A stretch of 49,912 bases of DNA, taken from contig CANDBT010000033.1 in NCBI GenBank assembly GCA_947383005.1, forward strand, positions 1 through 49,912. The letters are read 5' to 3'. Below, in pieces: positions 32,743 to 41,438 of this stretch. The notes under the pieces are model-generated. The model had not been told where the DNA came from. It saw only the letters and a list, made by a program, of their open reading frames with translations, and ran no database searches. Source of the stretch: an uncultured bacterium (GTDB lineage Bacteria; Bacillota; Clostridia; Lachnospirales; Lachnospiraceae). Each line of letters starts with the position of its first letter. Within the stretch, counting starts at the first letter, position 1. Position numbers and translations under genes: made by a program.

Positions 32743-33081
32743 ATGAAAAAGCTGGAAATTATTATCAAGCCGGAAAAGCTGGAAGAGCTGAAAGAAATTT
32801 TGGAAGCCAGCAAAGCTAATGGCATTATGATCAGCAATATTATGGGGTATGGAAATCAAAAGGGATATAAGCAGATGTACCGGGGAACGGAGTATGTGGT
32901 GAATTTGCTTCCTAAGGTAAAGGTGGAAACCGTTGTTGCGGAAGACGTGGCTGAGCAGATTATTGACCGGGTAGTGAAGGAAATCACTACGGGGAATATT
33001 GGCGACGGAAAGATCTTCCTTTATGAAGTCCAGGATGCCGTACGCATTCGTACAGGAGAGCGGGGAGAAGAAGCTTTGTAA
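32743..33081 (+). CDS. glnB: Nitrogen regulatory protein P-II
   Basis: The 112-residue PII signal protein forms a trimer that binds 2-oxoglutarate, ATP and ADP and reports nitrogen status. KKLEIIIKPEKLEELKEIL opens it. The T-loop GYKQMYRGTEY carries Tyr51, the position uridylylated in enteric GlnB. The B-loop TGNIGDGKIF is intact. Being upstream of amtB it is functionally GlnK-like and would plug the ammonium channel. AAGGAGGAG precedes the ATG. Confidence 0.93.
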   Translation: MKKLEIIIKPEKLEELKEILEASKANGIMISNIMGYGNQKGYKQMYRGTEYVVNLLPKVKVETVVAEDVAEQIIDRVVKEITTGNIGDGKIFLYEVQDAVRIRTGERGEEAL

Positions 33082-33165
33082 AGCGTCAAAAGTCATGGAA
33101 AATGGAAATTGCATAAGAATATAGTAATTGTGGAGGTATCGAGCAATTACGAAACACTTTTTATC

Positions 33166-33204
33166 AAAGGAGATAATGGCTGCCAGGTCTGTCTCCTTTT
33201 TATT
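33166..33204 (+). terminator. Terminator after glnB
   Basis: AAAGGAGA (33166-33173) and TCTCCTTT (33192-33199) form a stem followed by TTTATTTT. A second hairpin, GTAATTG/CAATTAC, is at 33124-33150. Together they would largely separate glnB and amtB transcripts, unless read-through is regulated. Confidence 0.7.
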
Positions 33205-33610
33205 TTGAAAGTCCTGGACGGCAGCCATGATGAGAGCAAGCTCGCTTGCATCGAATCATAGATATCGGCCAGGCAAGCTGGTATGAGCAAGTAGGCCGAC
33301 AGGCCGGATTGCGAATACCGGCGGCGATTGCGTGAGGGCAAGGCCCGGAGCAATCGGCTTTCATAGGGTGGCTGGTGCAACATCAAAGGTTGCATGGAGG
33401 TTTACTTTGAAAGTGCTGCATGGCAGCCATGGTGAATGCATGCTCGCATGCAATGAACCATAGATTTCGTGCAGCCAAGCCGGATGGAGTCAAGTAGGCC
33501 GATAGGCGGATTGCAAATACCGACGGCGATTGGGTGAGGGCAAAGCCCGGAGCAATCGGCTTTCATAGGGTGGTCGGTGCAACGTCAAAGGTCACATGGA
33601 AGTTTACTTT
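33205..33610 (+). repeat. Two tandem ~200-bp module D units (D2, D3)
   Basis: Unit D2 (about 33205-33404) and D3 (33405-33610) share the same order of segments: TTTGAAAGT, GGCAGCCATG, a hairpin, AAGTAGGCCGA, GCGGATTGC, CGATTG-loop-CAATCG, CTTTCATAGGGTGG, GCAAC-TCAAAGG and GAAGTTTAC. They differ at many positions. The first hairpin keeps pairing although its bases changed (ATGAT/ATCAT and GCAAGC/GCTTGC in D2; ATGGT/ACCAT and GCATGC/GCATGC in D3). A truncated third copy is at 28132. The units fill the space between glnB and amtB. Confidence 0.85.
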
Positions 33611-33636
33611 GTAGGAAATTGCGTCCTATGAAATTA
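33611..33636. repeat. Short hairpin like the head of repeat E
   Basis: TAGGAAATTGCGTCCTATGAAA resembles the TTCATAGGAAAGTACGTCCTATGAAA head of the 46143 copy. It lies between D3 and the ribosome binding site of amtB. Confidence 0.45.
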
Positions 33637-33653
33637 GCAGAGGAGATTATATT

Positions 33654-34889
33654 ATGGAAACAATTTTGAGTGAAGTATTTGGAATTTGGTACCTAATCGG
33701 AGCGGCGTTGGTATTTTTCATGCAGGCGGGTTTTGCCATGGTGGAAACCGGTTTTACAAGGGCAAAAAATGCCGGAAATATTATCATGAAAAATTTGATG
33801 GATTTTTGTATTGGTACAATTGTGTTTATGTTTCTGGGGTTTGGGATTTTATTGGGTGAGGATACTTTAGGCGGTTTTATCGGCATGCCCAATTTAGGAA
33901 TAATCAGTAATTATGCGAATTTTGACTGGTCTAATTTTGTATTCAATCTGGTCTTTTGCGCTACTGCGGCAACCATCGTGTCCGGAGCCATGGCTGAACG
34001 GACGAAGTTTATTTCCTATTGCGTATATTCCGCAATTATTTCGGCTGTTGTATATCCGATAGAAGCACACTGGATTTGGGGCGGCGGCTGGCTGTCAGCA
34101 ATGGGATTTCATGATTTTGCCGGTTCATGTGCGATTCATATGGTCGGCGGCTGCAGCGCTCTAATCGGCGCATGGATTGAAGGGCCGCGTCTTGGCAAAT
34201 ATAACGCAAACGGCACACCAAATGCGATACCTGGCCACAATGTAGTAGTCGGCGCTCTGGGATGTTTTATTCTCTGGTTTGGCTGGTACGGATTTAACGG
34301 CGCGGCTGCTACAAACGGGCCGCAGTTGGCCTCCATTTTCGCTACTACTACGATTGCCCCTGCGGTAGCTACGGTAGTTTGTATGATCTTTACCTGGATT
34401 AAATACGGCAAGCCGGATGTATCCATGTGCCTGAATGCTTCTCTGGCCGGCCTGGTGGGGATAACTGCCGGTTGTGATGTACTGGATGCCATGGGAGCTT
34501 TTGTCGTGGGAATAGTATCCGGACTTCTGGTGGTATTTGGGGTATGGTTTTGTGATTATGTTATCCATGTGGATGATCCGGTGGGAGCCGTGGCTGTTCA
34601 TTTCTGCAATGGGATTTGGGGAACATTGGCGGTTGGGCTTTTGGCGACTACCAGCGCCCCGAGCAGTACTTATACCGGCTTGCTTTATGGCGGCGGTTTT
34701 TCCCTGCTTGGCATTCAATGTTTGGGGATCTTAAGTGTCTTGGTTTGGACGGGAGTGACGATGTTTATCGTATTCAAAGTGATTGATAAAACGTTGGGTT
34801 TGCGGGTGACAGATCAGGAACAGAGGGACGGATTGGATATCCATGAGCATGGGATGAATGCATATGCGGGATTCCGTATCGACCGATAA
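33654..34889 (+). CDS. amtB: Ammonium transporter
   Basis: The 411-residue channel has eleven hydrophobic segments. The twin pore histidines appear in HDFAGSCAIHMVGG and GAVAVHFCNGIWG, and the external gate aromatic region in NLVFCATAATIVSGAMAERTKF. The N-terminus MEQTILSEVFGIWYLIGAALVFF-like start has no signal peptide, as usual in Firmicutes. GGAGAT precedes the ATG. It is probably gated by the GlnB protein encoded upstream, although about 570 bases of terminator and repeats lie between. A strong terminator follows. Confidence 0.94.
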   Translation: METILSEVFGIWYLIGAALVFFMQAGFAMVETGFTRAKNAGNIIMKNLMDFCIGTIVFMFLGFGILLGEDTLGGFIGMPNLGIISNYANFDWSNFVFNLVFCATAATIVSGAMAERTKFISYCVYSAIISAVVYPIEAHWIWGGGWLSAMGFHDFAGSCAIHMVGGCSALIGAWIEGPRLGKYNANGTPNAIPGHNVVVGALGCFILWFGWYGFNGAAATNGPQLASIFATTTIAPAVATVVCMIFTWIKYGKPDVSMCLNASLAGLVGITAGCDVLDAMGAFVVGIVSGLLVVFGVWFCDYVIHVDDPVGAVAVHFCNGIWGTLAVGLLATTSAPSSTYTGLLYGGGFSLLGIQCLGILSVLVWTGVTMFIVFKVIDKTLGLRVTDQEQRDGLDIHEHGMNAYAGFRIDR

Positions 34890-34959
34890 TGACGAACATG
34901 AAGCGATTACCGATTATTTTTGCCGGAGCTTTCGGGAAATAGAATATGGTATCATTTGC

Positions 34960-34985
34960 AAAAAACCGCCGCAGGCGGTTTTTTT
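34960..34985 (+). terminator. Terminator after amtB
   Basis: AAAAAACCGCC and GGCGGTTTTTT flank a GCA loop and the T-run continues to seven. This is a classical intrinsic terminator, also usable on the opposite strand. Confidence 0.9.
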
Positions 34986-35034
34986 GTATGCACAGCCCCA
35001 TGCAGAGGAAGTATGCCGCAGAAGCGGCACATGG

Positions 35035-35112
35035 GGGAGCGGCGAGTAGGGGAAGATGGTTCTTCCTTGCTCGATTGTACAGGCTCATGTGGAAGTTTGC
35101 TGCTGTCGCAAC
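35035..35112. repeat. Repeat F1
   Basis: GCGGCGAGTAGGGGAAGATGGTTCTTCC and, further on, TGGAAGTTTGCTGCTG-CGCA match 46318-46350 and 46283-46304 but in the opposite order, as if a tandem array had been cut at different points. AGGGGAAGA/TCTTCCTT-type pairing gives a hairpin. It lies just before the MATE promoter. Confidence 0.65.
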
Positions 35113-35119
35113 CGCACTC

Positions 35120-35148
35120 TTGTATTCTAAAAAAGAATATGATAAAAT
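35120..35148 (+). promoter_or_regulatory. Promoter for the MATE transporter
   Basis: TTGTAT and TAAAAT are 17 bases apart, with the predicted start about 50 bases before the start codon. It begins within a few bases after repeat F1. Confidence 0.6.
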
Positions 35149-35206
35149 CGGTTACATTACTTAATTTTAGAAAACAAGAGCGACCAAATAAACGAGGAGG
35201 AGAAAC

Positions 35207-36559
35207 ATGGAAGAACATCAAAAAACAGATTTATTTGAACGGATTTCTATTCCAAAGGCAGTAGCACAATTGTCTGTACCTACTATTTTAAGTTCGTTAG
35301 TAATGGTAATTTACAATATGGCAGATACTTATTTTGTAGGCATGGTAAATGATTCGGTTCAAAATGCGGCAGTAGCGTTGGCTGCCCCGGTGCTTTTGGC
35401 TTTTAATGCGGTAAATAATCTTTTTGGCGTAGGAACCTCCAGCATGATGAGCCGGGCGTTGGGGCGCCATGATTATGAAGCGGTGCGCCGCAGCTCTGCC
35501 TTTGGCTTTTACTGTTCATTATTATGTGGGATGCTATTTTCTTTGTTTTGCCTGATTTTTCAAAAAAATCTTCTGTTTTTGTTGGGAGCGGATGCCGATA
35601 CGGCCCAGGCGACCAGCGAATATCTTCATTGGACTGTTGTCTGCGGCGCTGCTCCGGCTATTCTCAATGTGGTTTTGGCTTATCTGGTGCGTTCGGAAGG
35701 AGCTTCCCTTCATGCCAGCGTGGGCACTATGAGTGGTTGTATTTTAAATATGATTCTGGATCCGATATTTATTCTGCCCCAAGGGTTTGGCATGGGAGCG
35801 GCAGGAGCAGGACTGGCAACATTTTTGTCCAATTGCGCAGCCTGCCTGTATTTTTTCCTGTTGCTGTATAAAAAGAGGAATGTTACGGTGGTTTGTATCC
35901 ATCCGAAGAAATTTGGTTTTGAGAAAGCAATTGTATTGGGAGTTTGCGGTGTTGGCATTCCGGCCTCTATCCAGAATCTTTTGAATGTGACGGGAATGAC
36001 GTTGCTGAATAATTTTACTTCTTTTCATGGCGCGGAGGCGGTTGCAGCCATAGGTATCGCCCAGAAAATCAATATGGTGCCGGTACAGATGGCATTGGGA
36101 TTTGCCCAGGGAGTTATGCCTCTGATCAGTTATAACTATGCCAGCGGGAATTATAAACGGATGAAAGAAGGAATATTGTTTGTAGCTAAAATTATGATAC
36201 CGGCAATGCTGGCGGTCACGTTGTTTTATTATTTCGGCGCCGATATGCTGATTGGGGCATTTATGAAAAATGAGATCATTATCGCTTATGGGACACGGTT
36301 TTTGCGGGGGCTTTGCCTGGCTGTCATCTGTATGCCCATCGATTTTCTGGCAGTCGGTGTATTTCAGGCAATCGGTATGGGGAAAGCTGCCTTAATGTTT
36401 GCCGTTTTGCGTAAGATTGCTTTGGAAATTCCGGCAATATATCTGTTGAATTACCTGTTCCCGCTTTATGGTCCGGTGTATTCTCAATTTGTGGCGGAGT
36501 TTGTATTGGCGATTGCCGCATTGATTATGCTGAGACGGATTTTCAGCAGGCTTCAATAG
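35207..36559 (+). CDS. MATE-family multidrug/cation antiporter
   Basis: The 450-residue protein has about twelve hydrophobic segments in two related halves, with VPTILSSLVMVIYNMADTYFVG in the first and IPASIQNLLNVTGMTLLNNF in the second. These match MATE transporters of the DinF/MepA-like branch, which extrude drugs or metabolites using Na+ or H+. GAGGAGGAG lies before the ATG. It has its own promoter and no obvious partner genes; the substrate is unknown. Confidence 0.88.
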   Translation: MEEHQKTDLFERISIPKAVAQLSVPTILSSLVMVIYNMADTYFVGMVNDSVQNAAVALAAPVLLAFNAVNNLFGVGTSSMMSRALGRHDYEAVRRSSAFGFYCSLLCGMLFSLFCLIFQKNLLFLLGADADTAQATSEYLHWTVVCGAAPAILNVVLAYLVRSEGASLHASVGTMSGCILNMILDPIFILPQGFGMGAAGAGLATFLSNCAACLYFFLLLYKKRNVTVVCIHPKKFGFEKAIVLGVCGVGIPASIQNLLNVTGMTLLNNFTSFHGAEAVAAIGIAQKINMVPVQMALGFAQGVMPLISYNYASGNYKRMKEGILFVAKIMIPAMLAVTLFYYFGADMLIGAFMKNEIIIAYGTRFLRGLCLAVICMPIDFLAVGVFQAIGMGKAALMFAVLRKIALEIPAIYLLNYLFPLYGPVYSQFVAEFVLAIAALIMLRRIFSRLQ

Positions 36560-36609
36560 AACAGGTTATCTGACAGCACAAAAATCCATATTTTTTCATA
36601 AAAAAACAA

Positions 36610-36638
36610 TTGATAATAATATGTCAATATGAGATAAT
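36610..36638 (+). promoter_or_regulatory. Promoter for the sensory hydrogenase operon
   Basis: TTGATA (36610-36615) and GATAAT (36633-36638) are 17 bases apart and give a leader of about 45 bases before the first gene. Confidence 0.6.
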
Positions 36639-36687
36639 GTTCTCATAGGCAACGAGTAAAGCAAATATTTCATTTCGGAGGAAAGTT

Positions 36688-36927
36688 ATGAAAGTAACGA
36701 TTTGTATTGGAAGTGCATGTCATTTGAGAGGGTCAAAGGAAATTATTCAGAAGATGCAGCAGTTAGTAAAAACCCACAACGTATCAGATAAGGTGGATTT
36801 AAACGGCGCGTTTTGCAGCGGAAACTGTGTCAACGGCGTTTGCGTGACGGTTGACGGGGAGCTGTTTTCCCTCTCGCCGGAAACTACGGAATCGTTTTTT
36901 GAAAAGGAAATTATGGGGAGGCTATAA
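36688..36927 (+). CDS. Thioredoxin-like [2Fe-2S] ferredoxin (NuoE/HydC type)
   Basis: The 79-residue protein has the cysteine pattern of the thioredoxin-like [2Fe-2S] fold: C6-x4-C11 (CIGSAC) and C-x3-C (FCSGNC), with a further Cys in NGVCV. It lacks the helical N-terminal domain of full-length NuoE. It would pass single electrons to or from the hydrogenase-like protein encoded 2 bases downstream. Such small subunits are typical of sensory [FeFe]-hydrogenase operons. Confidence 0.85.
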   Translation: MKVTICIGSACHLRGSKEIIQKMQQLVKTHNVSDKVDLNGAFCSGNCVNGVCVTVDGELFSLSPETTESFFEKEIMGRL

Positions 36928-36929
36928 GC

Positions 36930-38660
36930 ATGGCAGCGATAATTGACTTTAAAGCAACGAAATGCCGGCATTGTTATAAGTGTGTGAGGAATTGCGAAGT
37001 CAAGGCGATCATGGTTAAAGACGGACGTGCGGAAATTATGCCGGATAATTGTGTACTGTGTGGGCGCTGCCTGCAGATATGCCCTCAGTCAGCGAAGACA
37101 TTGGTCAGCGATTTGGGTAAGGTGAGAAGTTTTATTGCCAGAGGAGAGAAAGTCGTAGTTTCTTTGGCGCCTGCGTATATGGGACTGTTGAAATACCATA
37201 CCATTGGCCAGGTACGGTCCGCTTTGCTGGAGCTGGGTTTTGCCGATGTGCGCGAGACATCGGAAGGCGCCGCATTGGTTACAGCAGAATATGCCCGTCT
37301 GCTGGAAGAAGGGAAGATGGAAAATATTATTACCACTTGCTGTCCAAGCGTGAATGACCTGATTGAGAAATATTATCCGCAGTTGGTTACATGCCTGGCG
37401 CCGGTAGTGTCGCCGATGATTGCTCATGGCATGCTTCTGAAAAAAGAATTGGGCAAAGATGTAAAGGTGGTGTTCTTAGGTCCTTGCATTGCTAAAAAGG
37501 CGGAAGCTCAGGATGAACGTCACAGCGGTTACATAGATGCAGTATTGAATTTCAATGATATCCAGGCATGGCTGCAGAGTGAAGATATTAATATTGAAGA
37601 CTGTGAAGATAAGCCTTTTAAGAAAGACCCGAAGATTAACCGTCTTTATCCCGTGAGCAGCGGTGTAGTCAGTTCGGTGCTGGCTACCCAGAAAAAAGCT
37701 GATAGTTACCAGAAGTTCTATATTCATGGCGAGAAGAACTGCATGGAGTTATGCGACAGCCTGCTGCAGGGTGAGCTTAAGAATTGCTTTATTGAGATGA
37801 ATATGTGCTACGGCGGCTGTATAAAAGGTCCGACAGTCAACGAAAAGTCTGTTTCCCGCTTTAAAGTGAAACTGGATATGGAAAATGCCATTCCGCGTAA
37901 CCCGGTGCCGGAAGAAGAAACTGCGCCGGTGATAGAGGGCATCTCCATGCAAAAAGTATTTAAAGACCGTTCTCCCAAAGACCCGATTCCTACCGAAGCA
38001 CAGATCCGGGAGATTCTGGCTCAGACCGGAAAGAGCAAACCGGAGAATGAACTGAATTGCGGCGCCTGCGGATATCCTACCTGCCGGGAAAAGGCAATCG
38101 CGGTGTTCCAGAAAAAGGCAGAATTGAATATGTGTATTCCTTTTATGTACGAGCAGTCGGAGTCTTTGTCTAATCTGGTCATGGAGACCTCCCCCAATGT
38201 GGTTTTGCTGGTAGACGAGGAGATGAAAATTTTAGAATATTCGGCTGTCGGAGAAAAATATTTTGGCAAGACGCGGTCAGAAGCATTGAAGATGTATTTG
38301 TACGAGTTCATTGACCCGGTAGATTTCCAGTGGGTATTTGACACACATCAGAATATTCATGGTAAGAAAGTATCCTATCCGGAGTATCATATCGATACCC
38401 TTCAGAACATTGTTTATATCGAAAAGGAAAATGCCGTATTGGCTACGTTTATCGATATTACGCAGCAGGAAGAAAAATTGCGTATTGATTATGAGAAAAA
38501 ACTGGATACCATTGATCTGGCTCAGAAGGTTATCCACAAGCAGATGATGGTGGCTCAGGAAATTGCGGGCCTTTTGGGCGAGACGACAGCGGAGACAAAG
38601 ACCACCCTGACTAAGCTCTGCCATTCTCTGTTGGAGGACGGCGAAGACGGAGGTGTGTAA
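36930..38660 (+). CDS. Sensory [FeFe]-hydrogenase with PAS domain (HydS, group C type)
   Basis: The 576-residue protein starts with two [4Fe-4S] motifs (CRHCYKCVRNC, CVLCGRCLQIC). The H-cluster domain follows with L1 TTCCPS (Cys137/138), L2 FLGPCIAKKAE and L3 EMNMCYGGCIKGP. A further four-Cys cluster is at NCGACGYPTC (about residue 375). A PAS-like domain (about 410-510, VVLLVDEEMKILEYSAVGEKYFG) and a helical tail end it. This order is that of group C hydrogenases, thought to sense H2 rather than make it. The next gene, a SpoIIE-type phosphatase starting at the base after the stop, is the expected output. Confidence 0.9.
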   Translation: MAAIIDFKATKCRHCYKCVRNCEVKAIMVKDGRAEIMPDNCVLCGRCLQICPQSAKTLVSDLGKVRSFIARGEKVVVSLAPAYMGLLKYHTIGQVRSALLELGFADVRETSEGAALVTAEYARLLEEGKMENIITTCCPSVNDLIEKYYPQLVTCLAPVVSPMIAHGMLLKKELGKDVKVVFLGPCIAKKAEAQDERHSGYIDAVLNFNDIQAWLQSEDINIEDCEDKPFKKDPKINRLYPVSSGVVSSVLATQKKADSYQKFYIHGEKNCMELCDSLLQGELKNCFIEMNMCYGGCIKGPTVNEKSVSRFKVKLDMENAIPRNPVPEEETAPVIEGISMQKVFKDRSPKDPIPTEAQIREILAQTGKSKPENELNCGACGYPTCREKAIAVFQKKAELNMCIPFMYEQSESLSNLVMETSPNVVLLVDEEMKILEYSAVGEKYFGKTRSEALKMYLYEFIDPVDFQWVFDTHQNIHGKKVSYPEYHIDTLQNIVYIEKENAVLATFIDITQQEEKLRIDYEKKLDTIDLAQKVIHKQMMVAQEIAGLLGETTAETKTTLTKLCHSLLEDGEDGGV

Positions 38661-39842
38661 ATGGGAGTTACGGTAGATGTCGCTTATAAAAGCCTGAATA
38701 AATTTACTGAAATTCTGTGCGGGGATAAGGTGGAAATCCTGCAGACAGAGGATTCCCATATTATGATTCTTGCCGATGGTATGGGCAGCGGGGTAAAGGC
38801 GAATATCCTTGCTACCTTGACTTCCAAAATTTTGGGTACGATGTTTTTGAACGGAGCGACTTTGGAAGAATGTGTGGAAACCATTACCGAGACGCTGCCG
38901 ATTTGCCAGGTAAGACAAGTCGCTTATGCCACGTTCAGCATTTTACAGGTATTTCACAGTGGGGAAGCGTATTTGGTGGAATTTGACAATCCTGGCTGTA
39001 TTTTTATCCGTAACGGCAGGCTGATGACTATTCCTCAAAATATCCGGGAAGTAAAAGGGAAAAAAATCAACGAGTATCGTTTTACTGTCCAAAGAGGGGA
39101 CGCTTTGATTCTCATGAGCGACGGTACGATTCATGCCGGCGTGGGAAGCTTGTTGAATTTTGGCTGGGTTTGGGAAGATATTGCCGCATATGCAGTAAAG
39201 CAATATCCGATGACTATCTCCGCTATGCGTCTGGCTTCTGCTATTTGCCAGGCTTGTGATGAGTTGTATGAGTATCGCCCGGGTGATGATACAACGGTAG
39301 CCTGTATGCGGGTGATTAACTCCAAGCCGGTGCATTTGATGACCGGTCCGGCTCAGGATGCTTCCCGTGATACGGAAATGGTTACAAAATGGATGGGGGG
39401 CGGGGTAGATACCCGTCGTATTGTGTGCGGTGGCACCAGCGCCACGATTGTTTCCCGCGTACTGAAGCGCCGTCTGGATGTATCGCTGGATTATGTAGAT
39501 CCGGAGATTCCCCCTATCGCTTATATGGATGGCATTGATTTAGTGACAGAGGGCGTTTTGACGTTGAATCGGGTAATCCAGTTGCTGAAACGTTATGTAA
39601 AGAATGAAACCGTGTCCGAGGATTTCTTCCTGGAGTTGGATAAACCTAATGGGGCATCCATGATAGCCAAGATGTTGATTGAGGATTGCACAGAGCTTCA
39701 TATGTATGTGGGAAAGGCGATTAACAGTGCCTATCAGAATCCCGGGCTGCCTTTTGACTTGGGCATTCGGCAAAATCTGGTAGAACAATTGAAACACACC
39801 ATAGAGGAAATGGGGAAACCAGTGACGGTAACATATTACTAA
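38661..39842 (+). CDS. SpoIIE-family PP2C phosphatase
   Basis: The 393-residue protein has an N-terminal PP2C/SpoIIE domain (residues about 1-215): metal aspartates in MILADGMGSGVKA, LILMSDGTIHAG and RPGDDTTVACMRV. The remaining 180 residues are helical and may bind the upstream PAS domain. It begins directly after the sensory hydrogenase stop (TAAATG), so the two are made together. A pathway from H2 sensing to dephosphorylation of an unknown protein, perhaps an anti-sigma antagonist, is inferred from this pairing. Confidence 0.88.
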   Translation: MGVTVDVAYKSLNKFTEILCGDKVEILQTEDSHIMILADGMGSGVKANILATLTSKILGTMFLNGATLEECVETITETLPICQVRQVAYATFSILQVFHSGEAYLVEFDNPGCIFIRNGRLMTIPQNIREVKGKKINEYRFTVQRGDALILMSDGTIHAGVGSLLNFGWVWEDIAAYAVKQYPMTISAMRLASAICQACDELYEYRPGDDTTVACMRVINSKPVHLMTGPAQDASRDTEMVTKWMGGGVDTRRIVCGGTSATIVSRVLKRRLDVSLDYVDPEIPPIAYMDGIDLVTEGVLTLNRVIQLLKRYVKNETVSEDFFLELDKPNGASMIAKMLIEDCTELHMYVGKAINSAYQNPGLPFDLGIRQNLVEQLKHTIEEMGKPVTVTYY

Positions 39843-39870
39843 TGTGCTGGCCGCATTGCGGACAAACCGG

Positions 39871-39932
39871 TAATACGGCAATAGCGGAAATACGAGTGCC
39901 GAATCCGCCAGGATTTCCGTGAGACAGTACTA
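39871..39932. repeat. Palindromic element A3 (inverted orientation)
   Basis: Read on the minus strand it aligns with A2 along its whole length: AGTACTG end, GGATTCGGCACTCGTATTTCCGC core and TATTA end. It sits between the phosphatase and the group-B-like hydrogenase genes, 28 bases before the latter's start. Confidence 0.7.
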
Positions 39933-39960
39933 AGACGAGGGAAAAGAGGAGGAAAGTTTC

Positions 39961-41412
39961 ATGGTAACAAATGATGCAACAATATTGAAAGTCAAACATG
40001 ATGTCCTTTGTGAAGTGGCAAAGCTGGCGTGGGCAGGGACTTTGGAAGAAAAAAGGGAAGAGCTTCCCTACCAGATGTTCCCGGGGCCTCAGGCCCAGTT
40101 CCGCTGCTGCGTTTATAAAGAGCGTGAGATTATTAAACAGAGGGTCCGCTTGGCCGAAGGCAAGTGCCCGGTGGGCAAAGATTCCCTGAATGTGGTGCAG
40201 GTGATTAATGCTGCTTGTGAAGAGTGTCCTATCGCTTCTTATGTGGTTACGGATAATTGCCGTAAATGTATGGGAAAGGCGTGTCAGAATTCCTGTAATT
40301 TCGGCGCTATTGAAATCGGCGACAGCCGTGCTCATATTGATCCTTCCAAATGCCGGGAATGCGGCAAATGTGCCCAGGCATGTCCTTACAGCGCTATCGC
40401 TCATTTGGAGAGGCCCTGCAAAAAGGTTTGCCCGGTGGATGCCATCACTTATGATGAATACGGTATTTGTGTGATTGACGAGAAAAAATGTATCCAATGC
40501 GGCGCTTGCATCCATAGTTGTCCCTTTGGGGCAATCGGCACCAAAACGTTTATGGTAGACGTAATCCGGCTGATTAATGCAGGCAAGAAAGTAGTCGCGA
40601 TGGTAGCGCCGGCCACAGAGGGCCAGTTTGGCGCAGATATCAGTATGGCCAGTTGGAAGACCGCTCTCAAGAAAATCGGTTTTGCCGACATGATTGAAGT
40701 GGGCTTGGGCGGAGATATGACTGCGGCGGCCGAAGCTGCCGAATGGGCGGAAGCGTATAAAGAGGGAAAGAAGATGACGACATCTTGCTGTCCGGCGTTT
40801 GTCAATATGATTAAGCAGCATTTCCCGATGCTTTTAGATAATATGTCAACAACCGTATCGCCTATGTGCGCCGTATCCCGGATGGTGAAAGAGAAAGAAC
40901 CGGATGCGGTAACGGTCTTTATCGGTCCCTGCATTGCGAAAAAGAGTGAAACGTTGGATTTGAATATCAGCGGAAATGCAGATTATGCGATGACTTTTGG
41001 AGAAATCCGCGCGATGATGAGAGCAAAAGGCGTAGAACTGGAACCGGAGGATAATACTTATCAGGAGAGTTCCGTGTTTGGCAAACGTTTTGGCAATTCC
41101 GGTGGTGTGACAGCGGCGGTAGTACAGTGCTTTAAGGAAATGAACGAGGATATTGCGCCTAATGTAATGAAATGCAACGGCGCGGCTGAATGTAAGAAAG
41201 CATTATTACTGATGAAAGTAGGAAAACTTCCTGCTGATTTTGTAGAAGGCATGGTTTGCGTAGGCGGCTGCGTAGGAGGCCCAAGCAAGCATAAGACGGA
41301 AATGGAAGCCAAGAAGGCCAGGGATACTTTGATTGGCCAGGCGGATGGACGGGAAGTCCATGAGAATCTGAAAATGGTTGGCGCTGACCAGGTGGCGATG
41401 CACCGGCATTGA
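39961..41412 (+). CDS. Monomeric [FeFe]-hydrogenase, group B type
   Basis: The 483-residue protein has an N-terminal domain of about 90 residues, four Cys-rich [4Fe-4S]-type segments (CEECP with CRKCMGKACQNSC, CRECGKCAQAC, CKKVCP, CIQCGACIHSC) and an H-cluster domain with L1 TSCCPA (Cys276/277), L2 FIGPCIAKKSE and L3 EGMVCVGGCVGGP. The layout matches group B hydrogenases of fermentative clostridia, which often lie next to HydS genes. Ferredoxin is the likely electron partner. GAGGAGGAAAG precedes the ATG. It could be regulated by the H2-sensor pair upstream. A MITE-like palindrome follows. Confidence 0.88.
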   Translation: MVTNDATILKVKHDVLCEVAKLAWAGTLEEKREELPYQMFPGPQAQFRCCVYKEREIIKQRVRLAEGKCPVGKDSLNVVQVINAACEECPIASYVVTDNCRKCMGKACQNSCNFGAIEIGDSRAHIDPSKCRECGKCAQACPYSAIAHLERPCKKVCPVDAITYDEYGICVIDEKKCIQCGACIHSCPFGAIGTKTFMVDVIRLINAGKKVVAMVAPATEGQFGADISMASWKTALKKIGFADMIEVGLGGDMTAAAEAAEWAEAYKEGKKMTTSCCPAFVNMIKQHFPMLLDNMSTTVSPMCAVSRMVKEKEPDAVTVFIGPCIAKKSETLDLNISGNADYAMTFGEIRAMMRAKGVELEPEDNTYQESSVFGKRFGNSGGVTAAVVQCFKEMNEDIAPNVMKCNGAAECKKALLLMKVGKLPADFVEGMVCVGGCVGGPSKHKTEMEAKKARDTLIGQADGREVHENLKMVGADQVAMHRH

Positions 41413-41438
41413 TGAAGGATTGATGGAAGACAGCTTGT

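Noticed and set aside
33205-33610. CRISPR array
   Set aside because: Only two ~200-bp units without uniform short repeats and spacers, and no cas genes are present.
39721-40821. 366-codon minus-strand frame across the phosphatase and hydrogenase genes
   Set aside because: It is antisense to two clear genes whose products match known families; its residues look random (many His, Arg, Leu) and no ribosome binding site is seen.
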